DNA of 64,000 nucleotides from Kalaharituber pfeilii (taxonomy: Eukaryota; Ascomycota; Pezizomycetes; Pezizales; Pezizaceae), in assembly GCA_015179045.1 (NCBI GenBank), contig WHUZ01000052.1, positions 124,001 through 188,000 of the forward strand. Direction: 5' to 3'. Every line of letters starts with the position of its first letter. The first letter of the stretch is position 1. The translations under genes were made by a program, and so were the position numbers. Positions 45,231 through 56,929 of this stretch are shown in pieces. The notes beneath the pieces were generated by a model. The model did no database searches, was not told where the DNA came from, and worked only from the letters and a program-made list of their open reading frames with translations.

Positions 45231-45363
45231 GGGATCCCCTTTTGAAACTGATGGGATACTTGGAGCATTAACCTATTTCAATCAGTGGACGTGTTAGAGC
45301 ATTTGCGTTATTTACTCTATTTACGTTATTTCATTATTTCATAGCTATCTCTTATGTAACTAA

Positions 45364-45419
45364 ATGGCCATGGCCCACAGGGCGGCACGCGATCACTGAT
45401 AGAAAAAAAAAAAAAAAAA
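45364..45419 (+). mobile_element. LINE-A hairpin with tail
   Basis: GGCCATGGCCCACAGGGCGG then CACGCGATCACTGATAG and poly-A, a diverged hairpin. TSD not clear. Confidence 0.7.
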
Positions 45420-45449
45420 ATCGCGAATTATGGGAAGGGCATTCGTATT

Positions 45450-45504
45450 TTTTTTTATTTTTATTTCACGTGACCCCGCTTGTAGCTGTTCGCCATGGCA
45501 GGGC
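45450..45504 (-). mobile_element. LINE-B hairpin-only insertion
   Basis: 55 bp. Perfect 14-bp TSD AGGGCATTCGTATT at 45436-45449 and 45505-45518. Confidence 0.93.
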
Positions 45505-46219
45505 AGGGCATTCGTATTGCGGTCATAGACTTTTGTCTTTATCGTCTCGCACTTGCTTCTATGTCATCCTTTGTGCTGATATATGCCCGCGTGCAATATA
45601 ATGGGTCTTCTCCACAGTATGTTTCTGAATTACTTGAACGGCGGAGATCTTCTCTGTCTAAGCACTGCACCAGAGGATCTGTAGTACCCTGACACTTTAA
45701 CTATCATGATTGAGCTCCTGGGGACCAAATCATGTACAGTCATTCCCCAAGATATTACGTACACGTCCAGTAACTATGAAATTGACTCCCAAATTCCAGA
45801 CAGTTCCCCAATTAACTCCAAAATAGAGGTAAAGCACCTAGATTCATATAGAAAGCTATTCCGCGTCTGGGTTCGATTTACAGGATTATCTGATATCAGG
45901 AGGCTCTGGTGAGTTAGGCCTACAGATATCGGACTCATCTATATCGGACCATATGTTGAGAGGAGTCTGTGGATTTAGGAGCAAGTGAGAGTTGTTGACG
46001 CTCAGTTTGCAAGTACGCCTGGGAATGGGTAGAAGTGTTGTAGTAGTCTACACCCTGTGACGGTCCCCCGACTAGAGCCATGGACATCACTTTTGTCTTC
46101 GGTTTGTGTTTGCTTCGTTTATCTCTGTTTGTCTCCACCTGCACCACTAGTGAGATTTGTGGTGTACGAGGGGAGCGATAGTGTCTACTATCCTCAGGGT
46201 GACCGGAAGGTTGAGAACT

Positions 46220-46267
46220 TTTTTTTTTATATCAGTACTCGCATGAGGCCCTATGGGCTATGGCGAG
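46220..46267 (-). mobile_element. LINE-A hairpin-only insertion
   Basis: 48 bp. Perfect 12-bp TSD AGGTTGAGAACT at 46208-46219 and 46268-46279. The outer single-stranded part reads CCTCAT instead of CGGCAT while the stems are kept. Confidence 0.92.
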
Positions 46268-46372
46268 AGGTTGAGAACTGGCGGAATACACACAAGGCTT
46301 GTATTCACATGTTGAATAGCGAAGCCGTGGGTACGAAGTGTAGTATTGCAAGAGTGCCGAAAAGATTGCTTG

Positions 46373-46631
46373 CTTTCCTATTGGCGGAATTGCTGGAATG
46401 GGCAGGACGGGATTAGACGGAACTCTATTTTCCTTTCATAACTATCATGTCGCTTTATTTCCTTTTCTTTTTTTTTATTTTATTTTTTTTTTTATATCAT
46501 TTAATCGGATGCCGCCTGATAGGCTATGGCGGGGTTTTCTTAGATACATGAAAGTTCTTCAGTCCATGAAAGGAAAATAGAGTTCCGTCTAATCCCGTCC
46601 TGCCCATTCCAGCAATTCCGCCAATAGGAAA
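46373..46631. repeat. Palindromic LINE-A ends (perfect 67-bp arms)
   Basis: 46373-46439, which encodes the LINE-A ORF2 C-terminus (LAELLEWAGRD, stop), is repeated in perfect reverse complement at 46565-46631. Between them lie a T-rich tail and an inverted 3' hairpin. The arrangement fits a 5'-inverted LINE insertion (twin priming) or two head-to-head copies. Confidence 0.85.
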
Positions 46632-47530
46632 GAAAAAGAAAAAAAGAAAAAAAAATTCCTAATTATAGAACAAACATGCTACTTTAATCTACATTTTAAC
46701 AAAGGAAACAAAGAAAGTAATGACTCGAATCACAAAACTAAAGAAAGATTCTATGTCAAAGAATTCTCATAATGAAAGAAGTCCAAATAATCAAAGAAGA
46801 ATAATCAAAGAAGCCATAGAAAGATTCATCCTTTACGCCAGAGTGACAACCCGGTATCACAAGGCTTGGCCTATTTCGGTGCAACACCAATTCTTTCAGC
46901 TTCCCCACATCCAACCCCTCCTTTTTAAATGAGCGGCCCCATCGCGACATTGCACTGCGCTGAGAAACTATACTGTAAAATCCCTATGAAATCGCACCGT
47001 GGTTGGTTGCGCCACGGTTGTGGTGCGGAGATTGGTGTGGTGCGGCTGTGCTGCGGTTAACATTTAAAGGGTCCGGGGTTTCGCCAAGGTTTGAACTGAG
47101 GTTGAAGTGGAAAGCTGTGCCCTCTAACGATGGAGGTAACCAAAAGCACCATGGAGAGAACAGAATTGAGGGCCCCGGTTCAACTCATTGAGGTGAACAG
47201 GGGAAGAGGGTTCTCCGGCATTTCCCTGAGATGGACTGTAATGCCCCGGTCCAAACTATAAATCCAATTTGTGTTTTGAACCGGGGCGACTCGTTTTGCT
47301 TTTTTTTTTTTTTGGCTACAGCATGCATGTAGATTCTGTGCAACCGAACTATACCAAATATGTCCCGTATTCCTGTCACAAGCTCTTATGCTTGTTCTCC
47401 TCCCTATCCGCACCAAACCACCCTTTCCTTGCCCTCCAAACACTCCAGATCGCTTCCAGTCAACCACTAAATAATAATAAAAAAAAAAAATCCCACCGAA
47501 TGCTATCCCCATCCCGTTGCACAGATGGAG
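46632..47530. other. Intergenic DNA
   Basis: No gene supported. GGTGCGG/TTGCGCC repeats near 47000 and a T tract at 47300 without an attached LINE end. Confidence 0.4.
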
Positions 47531-47542
47531 CCACAAAGGCAG

Positions 47543-47545
<3 letters not shown>

Positions 47546-47579
<34 letters not shown>

Positions 47580-47881
47580 TTACTCGCATGCCGCCTAACA
47601 GGCTATGGCGAGGTTAGGTACAAGATAAAGTGGACAGAAGTAACCGGAAAACATTATGAAAATTAGATGAATAAAGATAACGGTCAGTGCTCCCCCCCGC
47701 CCTCCTCTAGCATCTTCACCAGGCTCTGTAAATTAGATGAATGAAATAGATAACGGTCAGTGATCCCCCCCGCCTTCCTCCAGCATCTTCACCAGGCTCT
47801 GTAAGTGATCTCCCTCTCCTTTTTTGAATTCCGGAGGCCGTCGGACTGCCTCCAATCCCCCCGGCCACCTCTTGCGCCATA
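47546..47881 (-). mobile_element. LINE-A 3' fragment with internal duplication
   Basis: 336 bp. Perfect 14-bp TSD CACAAAGGCAGTGA at 47532-47545 and 47882-47895. A ~70-bp unit is tandemly duplicated inside (47662-47802). The hairpin has the inner pair change GCCT/AGGC. Confidence 0.88.
47662..47802 (-). repeat. 70-bp tandem duplication in LINE-A
   Basis: Two copies of GTAAATTAGATGAAT...CATCTTCACCAGGCTCTGTA with a few differences. Confidence 0.85.
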
Positions 47882-48003
47882 CACAAAGGCAGTGAGAAGG
47901 GCCTGGGTAGACAGGGTAGCTCGTGGAGACCACGAGTGGCCGTGATGTAGGTGAAGGGCCACAAGGGCCTAAAAGGTAACACGGAAGCAGACAGGGCGGC
48001 CAG

Positions 48004-48475
48004 GTGGGAACGTACCTTCAATACCACGACGAACGGGTCACCGAGCTTGGACTTCGCCAGAACGCAAATGAAAAAAGAGCAGGCGAGAGGAACCGCCTAC
48101 TTCTGAGCTACAGACCCTTGCAACTCCTAGGCACACACATCGCCACCCTGGCAGGACTCCTCGAGGGCAAGGGTCTACGCGCATGGCGATACAGCATAGG
48201 AAAAGCGGACGGACGGGAGTGCCGCTGGTGCGGCGAGCGAGATGAATGGAAGGGAAGACTTGATGAGACCCCGAAGGAGGACATGGGATCAATTGCGAGA
48301 CTGGTGGAACATCTGAAAGAGTAGACAGGACACAGCACTATTAATTTACCGTTTCCTTCTTTCCTTTTCTTTTCCTTTCCCGAGTTCATCCTGACTTCAC
48401 TTATCTCTTATGTATGTAGAACCTTGCCATAGCCCATAGGGCGGCACGCGAGTAATGATATTGAAAAAAAAAAAA
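48004..48475 (+). mobile_element. LINE-A fragment with internally deleted finger
   Basis: The plus strand reads LLLSYRPLQLLGTHIATLAG, LRAWRYSIGKADGRECRWCG and then jumps from ERDEW to a short C-terminus, LVEHLKE. The second half of the finger (H..C) is missing. It ends in the 3' hairpin and an A tail at 48475. The 5' junction was not resolved. Confidence 0.8.
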
Positions 48476-48564
48476 TGAAAATCCTCTTGCACTTAAGCTC
48501 TGCAGAATAGCAAATGCACTGCTAGCGGCGACACTACCGATCATGGCTTGCCATCCTGCTACGA

Positions 48565-48627
48565 ACCTCGCCATAGCCCTTAGGGCGGCATGCGAGTACT
48601 GATATATAAAAAAAAAAAAAAAAAAAA
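48565..48627 (+). mobile_element. LINE-A hairpin-only insertion
   Basis: 63 bp. Perfect 12-bp TSD ATCCTGCTACGA at 48553-48564 and 48628-48639. Confidence 0.93.
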
Positions 48628-48714
48628 ATCCTGCTACGAGAGAGCCGGCAGCAACCCCCCCAAGCGTAAATCCCGCGCCAGCAAGCACCCCTGCGGTTAC
48701 TCCCGCCCCTTTCC

Positions 48715-48790
48715 ATTTCATTAATCGCGTGCCGCCCTGTGGGCTATGGCGATATTAGGTACATTCTGAAGAGATAAGGAAATAGGAAAT
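48715..48790 (-). mobile_element. LINE-A 3' end without long tail
   Basis: Inverted hairpin (TTAATCGCGTGCCGCC...GGCGAT) preceded only by CCATTTCA. The tail has been lost or was very short. Confidence 0.6.
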
Positions 48791-49063
48791 TGCCCTGGGG
48801 GCTATGAGGTCTAGTTACATGTAGAGATGCTATGAAATATTCCTAATCCGTCTTTTCTATTGCTGCCATGAGGTTGGCCAGGGGGTCTTGTTCTGGTCCT
48901 GCTGGGGGTCTTTCGTGCCAGTGAAGGCTAAGTAAAATGTGTGCTAACCTCATGGGCGGGCAGTAGCCATTCGCGCTGAATCATCGACATGTACTGTACT
49001 CATGGTCGCTTCCATTTTTTCTTATTTCCCCCCTTACAGTACCTCTTATGCCATACTGCTTGC

Positions 49064-49931
49064 GTTTTTTTTTTTTTTTATTTCACGTGACCCTGCGTGC
49101 AGCTGTTCGCCTTTTTTTTTTTTTTTTTTTTTTAAACTCACATAACCCCGCTTGCAGCTGTTCGCCATGGCAGGGTCCCTGGACCGAAGTCCTTATGGCC
49201 CGGAGACAGGCACCTAAAAACAAACAACAACTCACTATATACACCGACATTCAAAAGGGAATAGAGGAAATAAAACCTATGAGACAACCCGCTCCTCCAA
49301 AAATGAAAGATTACGTCGTCAAGTCCATTTCCTCCACGTTCCTCCTCTTCCCCTTTCTGTCCACCTTTGAATTTCTGTCCCAGTCATACAGGCACGAATC
49401 GTACCACTTGCCTGACAACCTTACCTTCGCTAGTGTTTGGCTATCCGATTCCACCTCCCCCTTCAGGTAGATGACAACCGAGCTAGCCTTCTTTCCCTCC
49501 CTCCTCTCTTTCTTCACCAACCATCTTGCCGTAACAATCTTTCCCATCCAGGGGTTCGCAGTGTCCATCCAATCTCTTACTTTCCCGAGTTTCTTTGTCA
49601 CCGCAATTCCATGCACTACAATCGCATGACCGGATTGCGGGAGTGTCCTTTCCTTTGGGATTGGGTTCAGAGATGGTGTTGGAGATGGTTTTTTGGACGT
49701 TTCCTGCTTGGGGGGACTGGTACTCTGTCCCCTTTTCGCTTTCTTGGATCGGGAAGCGGTGGACTTTGTTCGGCTTTCCGGTAGCGGTACTGGACGTGGG
49801 TCCGATTTGTTCCCTTTTGGGAGTGTGCTTGGCGGAATGTTTTGGGAGATGACTGCTGCATAAGATAGCTTCGGTGGTATCTCCGGATCAGCTGTTCGCC
49901 ATGGCAGGGCCCCTGGGTCTAAGCCCTCAAA
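49064..49931 (-). mobile_element. LINE-B hairpin insertion hosting a second LINE-B
   Basis: The outer copy is a short 3' end flanked by ATACTGCTTGC at 49053-49063 and 49932-49942. It is split by the inner copy at 49112-49889. Confidence 0.85.
49112..49889 (-). mobile_element. LINE-B 5'-truncated copy inserted in LINE-B
   Basis: 778 bp: T tract, 3' UTR and the 3' half of ORF1, closely matching 29500-30256. TSD AGCTGTTCGCC at 49101-49111 and 49890-49900 is itself part of the outer LINE-B hairpin. As in the full-length copy, ORF1 is followed directly by the 3' UTR and no ORF2. The frame (HGIAVTKKLGKVRDWMDTAN) is open, and the codon that is TAA at 29681 is AAA here. Confidence 0.9.
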
Positions 49932-50445
49932 ATACTGCTTGCAATAAAAGCGCCTATATTTGCTGGCTCACGAAACTTCTTTTTCATTTAAATTCATTTC
50001 TCTCGTTCTACGATAGTGTATTTGTTTTTCTGCAGGTGTATTGCCCAACCGTTCGTCACGTTAGCACAATGCGATTGTAGTCCCAGGCCAAGCCTTAGGA
50101 TGGTCAATTCCCTAATTCGACATAGTACCGTATTAAGAGGCAAAACACAAACGCGCACTAGTTCGGTCTTGGCAGAGCTTCAGGTGCTATGGATTGCGCT
50201 AGCGCGCTCTTAGCGCAATCTTGGCATTACTAACCGCAGGTATGCAATAACTCTACGGTGCCACAGAAGCAGATACCACTATGCTCTTATTCCGTTCAGG
50301 TACCGTTGTAATGGATCTGGTAAACGCAGAGAGTTACCATCTGCCAGGTCAAAAAGACACTTAACTAGCAATACTCGCTAGTCCTCTACATAGCTTATAT
50401 AGCACATTTATGCGACTGTGACTCCATCTACCACCATTGGCTTGC

Positions 50446-50502
50446 CCTGCCATGGCGAGGAGCTACAAGCGGGGTCACGTGAAAAAAAAAAAAAAAAATA
50501 AA
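50446..50502 (+). mobile_element. LINE-B hairpin-only insertion
   Basis: 57 bp. Perfect 16-bp TSD ACCACCATTGGCTTGC at 50430-50445 and 50503-50518. Confidence 0.94.
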
Positions 50503-50964
50503 ACCACCATTGGCTTGCATATCACTTGCGCTGCATATGTACATCTCATGTATCCACCGACCGCCCGCCCTATGGTTGCGGTGAACCAATAACAACTATT
50601 CACTATTCAGCAGTGCGTGATCTAGTGCAAGTCTAGGTGCATAGGCTAATTTCCAGCTTCTCCATTATCTCTACTCAATATAGTATCTCCTTCTCTTCCT
50701 CTAATACTCATCTGATTGCCAACGGAAATCATATTCAGGCCCATCATCCTCAGTATCACTAATCACTGGAAAGGAAACTACACTCCAGCACCCAAAAGCC
50801 AGTCTATTTATCACCTTGATCCAGTCTCCTGTTTCTGTGGTCAGATCCTTCTGAATATCAATCTCTATTATGTTGAGATGTGCCTGTGCATACTTGGTAG
50901 TACACGTGCACTGGCGCCAAGAGGCTTGCCAAGACTGCACTAGCGCGCGTTTGTGTTTTGCCTC

Positions 50965-51287
50965 TGTGGTAAACTACAGATTACGAGCTAAATTGCGGTT
51001 GATTGATTCTAACAGAATAACCCCAAATATGCGTCCCAAAACAGCCCTATTTATGCAGCAAAATTCAGGAAGTACCTACGTACCCAACTAAACAATCATT
51101 GGTGCGGAATGAGGTTGCGCCTAGCAGCGGATTCAGACGGTAAAGAGGATATAATCGGCATAGGAAATAGAAGACCATAGAATCATGAAACGTCAGTCTG
51201 CATCATGCCCACAGCTCAGGTTGCATATGTTCATCACACCCACCACTGTGCACGATGTTTCACTTCAGCGCTGCATATTCTCCAACA
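50965..51287 (-). mobile_element. Solo copia LTR, 323 bp
   Basis: In minus orientation it begins TGTTGGAGAATATGCAGCGC and ends AGTTTACCACA. Perfect 5-bp TSD GCCTC at 50960-50964 and 51288-51292. It belongs to the same family as the LTR at 60610. It arose by recombination between two LTRs (inference). Confidence 0.9.
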
Positions 51288-51312
51288 GCCTCTTAAGTGA
51301 GTTAATACGGTA

Positions 51313-52470
51313 CTAATTTTGTCGCCGAGCACTTACATCTGGTTACGACACTGTAGGTGTGCTGGAAATGATGTAGTGCCAAGTTGCTCACGTGCGCCTT
51401 CAAAAGTACGGGTACTTTGATCGGTACATCAACTGCAGCTTTGATAGGCTGTCACAAGTAGTAGATGGAACCAATACAATACACTCCCGACAATTGATGT
51501 GTTGTACACGGAACATCTAACACAATGAAAACTAGAAAAAAGGCAAATCGGATTTCAGAGGACTCATAAGTGAGGTAACTACAGACAGACACAGTGCAAA
51601 ATATTAGGCATACGACCTTGCATAAGGATATATTCAAAGCTGCGGAGGAAAAGGTTGATTACTCTACAATTGATGTAGGCATATTGATATTACCAGAAAA
51701 TATGGAGAGCTGAGATAAATTTCGGGAGTCTGGTAGCGTGGCAGGGTAAGCGAGTGCAGCTTGCGAAGCAACTTAACCCCCGTCGTGCCAGACCGTTACT
51801 ACCGGAGGTTACCGGTAGTTCTGCCTTTTGGTTCGCGAAATGGTCGGGTCGCAACCCGTAACACGGAGCATGCCAAACAGGTTGATCACGCTAATGGAGA
51901 AATGATAGATACCATACAATTTCATGTATACATCCTGATCTTGCTATGTCTATTAGTCTTGTCACGTATGTGTTTTGTTGTTTTGCTTATTAGTTCCATT
52001 GTCTTGCAGTTGTCGACAAATTTCGTAGGAAAGTTCGACAGTGTAGCTTTGTCCAAAATCACTACAGTACCACTTTACACTTTGCCTATAGCAACGCAAG
52101 CACGTGAGTACCAATTCCTGTGCGTGCGAGTACCTTGCTGCGACGTAATTCTCGTCATTAATCGGCACCCCCGAATACAATTTATAGTGAGCGGTATTCA
52201 GATGAGACTGTCTCATGCAGCTATCAAAACAAATCTTATGTTGCGAAAAAAAACCAGTTTGAGTACCTGGAAAATGTTGGATAAAAGTTTATATAGTGAG
52301 AACCAGATATCTGAATACCCCCTACAGTAATGTTGGTTAATTTACAGATCATATCCTCATAAGATCAAAAAATAAAGGACACCAGTCTCGAACCAGACTA
52401 CCGCTTAACAAGACACAAGAGAATAAAGGAATAACAATAGTGTATCGCCTGAATTGCTCCCCATATTTAC
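51313..52470. other. Intergenic DNA
   Basis: No gene supported. The 189-codon ORF at 51761-52330 uses a TTG start and looks fortuitous. Confidence 0.4.
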
Positions 52471-53944
52471 CTAAGCCCTTCTGTCCACAATCTTTTTTAC
52501 CTTCCCGCAAGCCTCCCCCTCTCCAAGCCATTGTATTCCACTACCTGCACCACAACTACGACCCAATGCTCAAACACTTTCTTATGCAGCGCCTGTCTCA
52601 GCTGCTCCTCATACTGCTCCTTCTCCAAGCGAATTTCGTCGCCATTCTTCCGAACCACCCGGAACTCTAGCATATCTGTTACTTCGTTATTGCCAGTCTC
52701 CCGTCTCACTTCCGCCTGCTGTTCTTCGGTTAGTGTGGACAATATGACCTGCCAATCTAGCACAGCCCATTCGGGCAGGCAAAGACGCGAGAGTCCAGCT
52801 CCGCGACGTCTATGTAGCTTCCGCCCGAGCTGAAGGATGCAGAGTTGCGGCCGTATAGGCAAATACAGGCCAGATTCTGCTTAAGCTCTTGCAGTTGAGG
52901 TTTGCTACAATGGGTGAAAATTTTCGAGACATCACCAAGCGCAGAGAGGGGGTGGAGGCTGCCAACGTCGCCGGTGCGGTAGCGAACAAGTGGATTACGC
53001 CACTTGCACAGCGAGGTTAGTACAATTTCTCCAACGGGGGGTTTGCGATCATCCATCGAGTCGAGACAAGCGTCGGTGCTGGCTGTCAGCACAGTTCCAT
53101 CCTCGGATATAATCTCCACCACCACTAAACGGCGATCAAACGCAAACATGCGAGATGTATTGCTTGCTGACTCCTCGCCATCCAGCTCGGCCCCGTTGAC
53201 AAGGACAGCTTCCCCATGGGGTGCGATAGGGGGTGCTGCACCCCACTCCCCGCTCTCCGTACTTCCATATGTACTGCCAACTACCTCCGCCCTAAGCGCG
53301 TCTATCAAGTAGTGCTCCTGATGGCGTTGCAGTGTTTCGGACGTATATATCACCTTCTTTATATCCACTGCTTCCCCTCCTTGACCCCGCACACCCTTCA
53401 CATACCGCGCAAACTGCAGCAGCCTCGAGGATGATGCTGTCACTACCGTCGCTCCAAACTGCTTTGCGATCTGCATGGCCAAGGAATCCGGAGCCGCCGC
53501 GCTTACGTGGAGTTCCGTCGCACCTGCATCCTCAATTATTGAAGCTTCGACGCTCACACCACGGTACATTGGCGGTCCATCCTGAAGGTTAAGGACAATG
53601 TCCGTGTCAGTAAGCAGACGCATTGGAACGACAACATTCGTCGTAAATAACTGGTGCAAACGACGCACTTCGACGTTCGGAGTAATGTCATAGACGGTTG
53701 TCAGCGACATGGTGCCACCACTTGGGGAAATGTGGACGGAGTGGAGTGCGGTTGGATCTGATGCAAGCATGTGGGAGATACCGACGCCATAGTTGGCTTT
53801 GGTTAGGAGAGGGAATTTAGCGAGTGACGATGTACCAGAGGTGGTATCAATGCCAGCACCCCGGACCACCTTGGCGTATATAGGATGCGAGGCGGCGCGG
53901 GTGAGGACTTCAGAGATAGTTTTGGGCAAAGCAGGAGGCTCCAT
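52471..53944 (-). pseudogene. PaaK-like adenylate-forming enzyme, frameshifted
   Basis: The start ATG at 53944 has an excellent context (GCTACCATGG). About 385 residues follow in one frame: MEPPALPKTISEVLTRAASH, an AMP-binding loop HISPSGGTMSLTTVY, the YGSTESGEWG signature and YRTGDVG. All are typical of the ANL superfamily (phenylacetate-CoA-ligase-like branch), which activates a carboxylate as acyl-AMP. Near 52795 the frame must shift by one base: the first frame ends at 52757, while the conserved continuation LPEWAVLDWQVILSTLTEEQ is in the next frame. A second one-base shift near 52500 would join LERGRLAGR to VKKIVDRRA and a stop at 52471. The C-terminal ~110 residues are clearly homologous to the family tail. 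Two missing bases may mark a recent pseudogene, or may be assembly errors. Confidence 0.75.
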
Positions 53945-56386
53945 GGTAGCTAGTTATACGACGCTGGAGATATGGTGCAAACAGGTTCTTCCGATTCTTG
54001 AAACAACTTTTAAATTTTCACTGCTTTGTCTTGTTGAGAGACCGTTACATATGCCTGCGAGCTTAACTGTGCGACCACTTATGCCTTTAAAATTGCTGGA
54101 AACCATAAGAGCTGACACGTTCACAACGAGCGATTGAGCAACAAGTATCGCTGGTGAGACATTGCTGAAGCCGGATCCCGCGAGACAAGTTAACCAATTG
54201 TATCAATTGTATTATAGAATTGTGTGACGCAAGACATCAACCTGGACCAGTGATGGAGAGCCTGGCCAATGCCCACTTGTGCATTGCATAGCACTTGATT
54301 TGAGTGGTAGGTTGTATCCATAACTTTGCCAACTGGCAGGCATTAGCTTCGTACCCGCTTATAGCCGAAAAGCGTACCGTCGTGAGTGAGCACTACAGCT
54401 CAGCTTCTAATGGGCTGTAATCATGTCTTGTATCGTTGGTAACTATGTCTTTACTGTTACGGCTAAGGTAAGACTTACGGGAAAGGACTCGGAAGCACCG
54501 CCAGTATCCAATAGGTCGTACGCTGAACATGTAGCTGATCACTACTAGGCAACGCATGGAAACACTTGAGGCCCGAGACACGGCGGTCGCCGAAGGAAGT
54601 GTGTGTCAACAGTAAGTCATATAGACGAATAACTGCACATGGTCCAAAAACCTTGTACTAATATGCGCACATGCATTGGTTGTTACTATTCCTGTTCCTA
54701 ATGCATGTCTCCTTATCTACATGTCTTATCTATACTCATCATGTCATTATCATATCATGTTGATGGCCGGGAAGTCTATATAAACACGCCGAATAGATAG
54801 CTAGAAGAAATCAAGACACTAGCGGTGTTTTTTTTTGAACTCTCACTTAATGCTCTCGCATAACCTTTTGCCGTCCGCTTCGCTGCCTGCGTGAACCCGG
54901 AGTCGCCTCAGTGCCACTCTCGCGAGCCCAGCGACGCCTACGCTAACATTTACTAATTGAAAATTGCCAGATGCGCACGTTGTTCCTCTCCTGCTCTAGG
55001 CGAATTTAGAACTGAGCTGATATCTTTGCAGGCAGAGTTGTCCGGAATCCTTCCCCATTGATTTGGTAGACTTGTTTGGGAGTGTGTTGACGCCAAACAT
55101 CTTTCCTATTTAGGTGGTTGAACTTGTTATGTAGGGTAGTCAATGTACCTCGTATAGACAAGTATGTATTGTAATAACTAATTTAGCTATATGATATAAG
55201 CGTGCGGATGTTGAGCTTATGGAATAGAGGGGGAAGATCGAGGAGGTAGGAAAGTGGGGAGGTGCGGGGACGCCACATATTTATTGTTTCCTTCTGGATC
55301 TATTAGTTATCTGTTCATGTATTCTATACCTATAGATTGAAAATAAGCATGAAATGAATATTACTGAGTAGCTTAACAGTGAGGCTCTTAGTGAATTGCA
55401 ACCACTCGTACCTGTGAGAATACGCTGTTTGAGTATCCCCTTAAGCGACAGAAATTTTCTGCCGGATGGCTGAACTGTGGCAGGGTTACGACATGGGGTC
55501 ACTTTGATAATCTCCTAGCTCAGTATCCGAGTCACTCAGCGTAGTGTAGCACAGGGTCGCTCAGCTCGCAGTCGCTCGCAGTAAAATCGGCCAGTTTTAT
55601 CTCTATAGAGAAGTCAGATCAATCAAAAAAATCAAAACAAACAGTACCCTAACCTGTGGTTGAGACTACCGCTAATCCTGTAGTTGTCATCACTAATTGG
55701 GGCGGTGGCAATCCCTTTTTAGTGCCCGGCAGTACTGCCGCTTAAGGCTGAAGCTGCTCAGCAAATGCGATACTCAAGCTTCTGATCCGCTAGAAAATCC
55801 AAAGGGGGACTAAAGATGCATACTTCAGTACAAATTTTTGAAGACAAGAGATTATTAGAATAACCTCAGCAAAAATAATTTATTGCGACCGGATGCATGA
55901 GGCGCACCTGACTTAAACTCAGGCGTCTAGGCGCAACATTTGACACTTGCGCTGTCGGCACGCAGTCTCTCTCATTTGCAGCGTGCGCACACAACCTCTA
56001 TCCTCTGTCGCCTTGTAGTATGGGCAACAACCTCTGTTGGCTTGCAAAGGGGGTGTAATTACAGTTAACTTCACCATTTAAGGCGTCAGCGCGCTGACCA
56101 TATTCCTGCTCACTGTGGCTAGAATAAGGTGCCCGCCCACGACGAGTTGGATATTGTAACTATCTCCTGTAGTAGATTATAATCGCTTATTATGCGCTTT
56201 TGCTTATTGTGCTTCACGCTTGCTCCCGAGTACCAATATGCAATATAAATAAGGACTAAGAATATTTACAATAAAAAACGGCTGCTAGCTTCCTTGCCCA
56301 CTACGCCCATCACGCAGTCGTCAAATTGGCCTCAAGTTGGGACTCACTGTGGACCTGCTGTCGAAGTCGCCCTGTATACTAGCTGT
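53945..56386. other. Intergenic DNA
   Basis: No gene supported. No element ends with clear repeats were found between 54150 and 56290. Confidence 0.4.
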
Positions 56387-56560
56387 CAGATTGAGCGCAT
56401 TTTGCCCTATCTCGCAGCATGGCGGGAGAGCTGCCATACCTGTCAGATTCAGCTCATTCTGCCGCATCTCGCGCCGTCGAGAGGGGCCTGTCATACCTCT
56501 TGACTTTGTAGCTCAGGTTGTAATATCTCGCGCCGTCGAGTGGGATTTTGCTAAACATGT
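56387..56560 (+). repeat. Three-unit ~57-bp tandem repeat
   Basis: Units share TGTCAGATTSAGC.CATTYTGCC, TATCTCGC and GCCGTCGAG. The third is most diverged. Confidence 0.65.
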
Positions 56561-56929
56561 CAACAACACGTTCTGGGCGCGTCGGAACTTTGCACTATGC
56601 GAGGGCCACCAACCTACCAGCAGCTGAATTTGATAATATGAGGGGTAATTCCGGCAGCGTCAACATGTAAGCTGGAAGTGTAGGGATCAACCGCTATCGT
56701 GGCTACTTCAGGTTGCATCATTCAAGGATGGTTTGCCAGTCGACCCCTGTAAGTAACAGCTAGCGGTGCAGTAGCCGGTTATAAGCGGCTTAATGAGTGG
56801 CCCACCGAATGGCCTAGTTTCTGGAGCTCCCTTTGCAACAGCGTAAACCTTCATCTCAATCGAGCAATGTCCTAACAGGTCAGCTAAGCAGGCTGCGATA
56901 TTGCCAGACTGAGACAATTGGCCACCTTG

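Larger units (their letters stand above)
50128..51310. mobile_element. TA-flanked TIR element with nested insertions
   Basis: Ends CCGTATTAAGAGGC and GTTAATACGG are bounded by TA. Without the LINE-B hairpin (50446-50502) and the solo LTR (50965-51287) it is about 790 bp. The left end lacks ~9 bp present at the right end. It shares its interior with 36962-37410 and 60364-60609. Confidence 0.78.

Noticed and set aside
49437..49852. 115- and 85-codon plus-strand ORFs
   Set aside because: Antisense of LINE-B ORF1. The same shadows occur at 29520-29935.
51761..52330. 189-codon ORF
   Set aside because: TTG start, no recognisable motif, no homology to other parts of the window.
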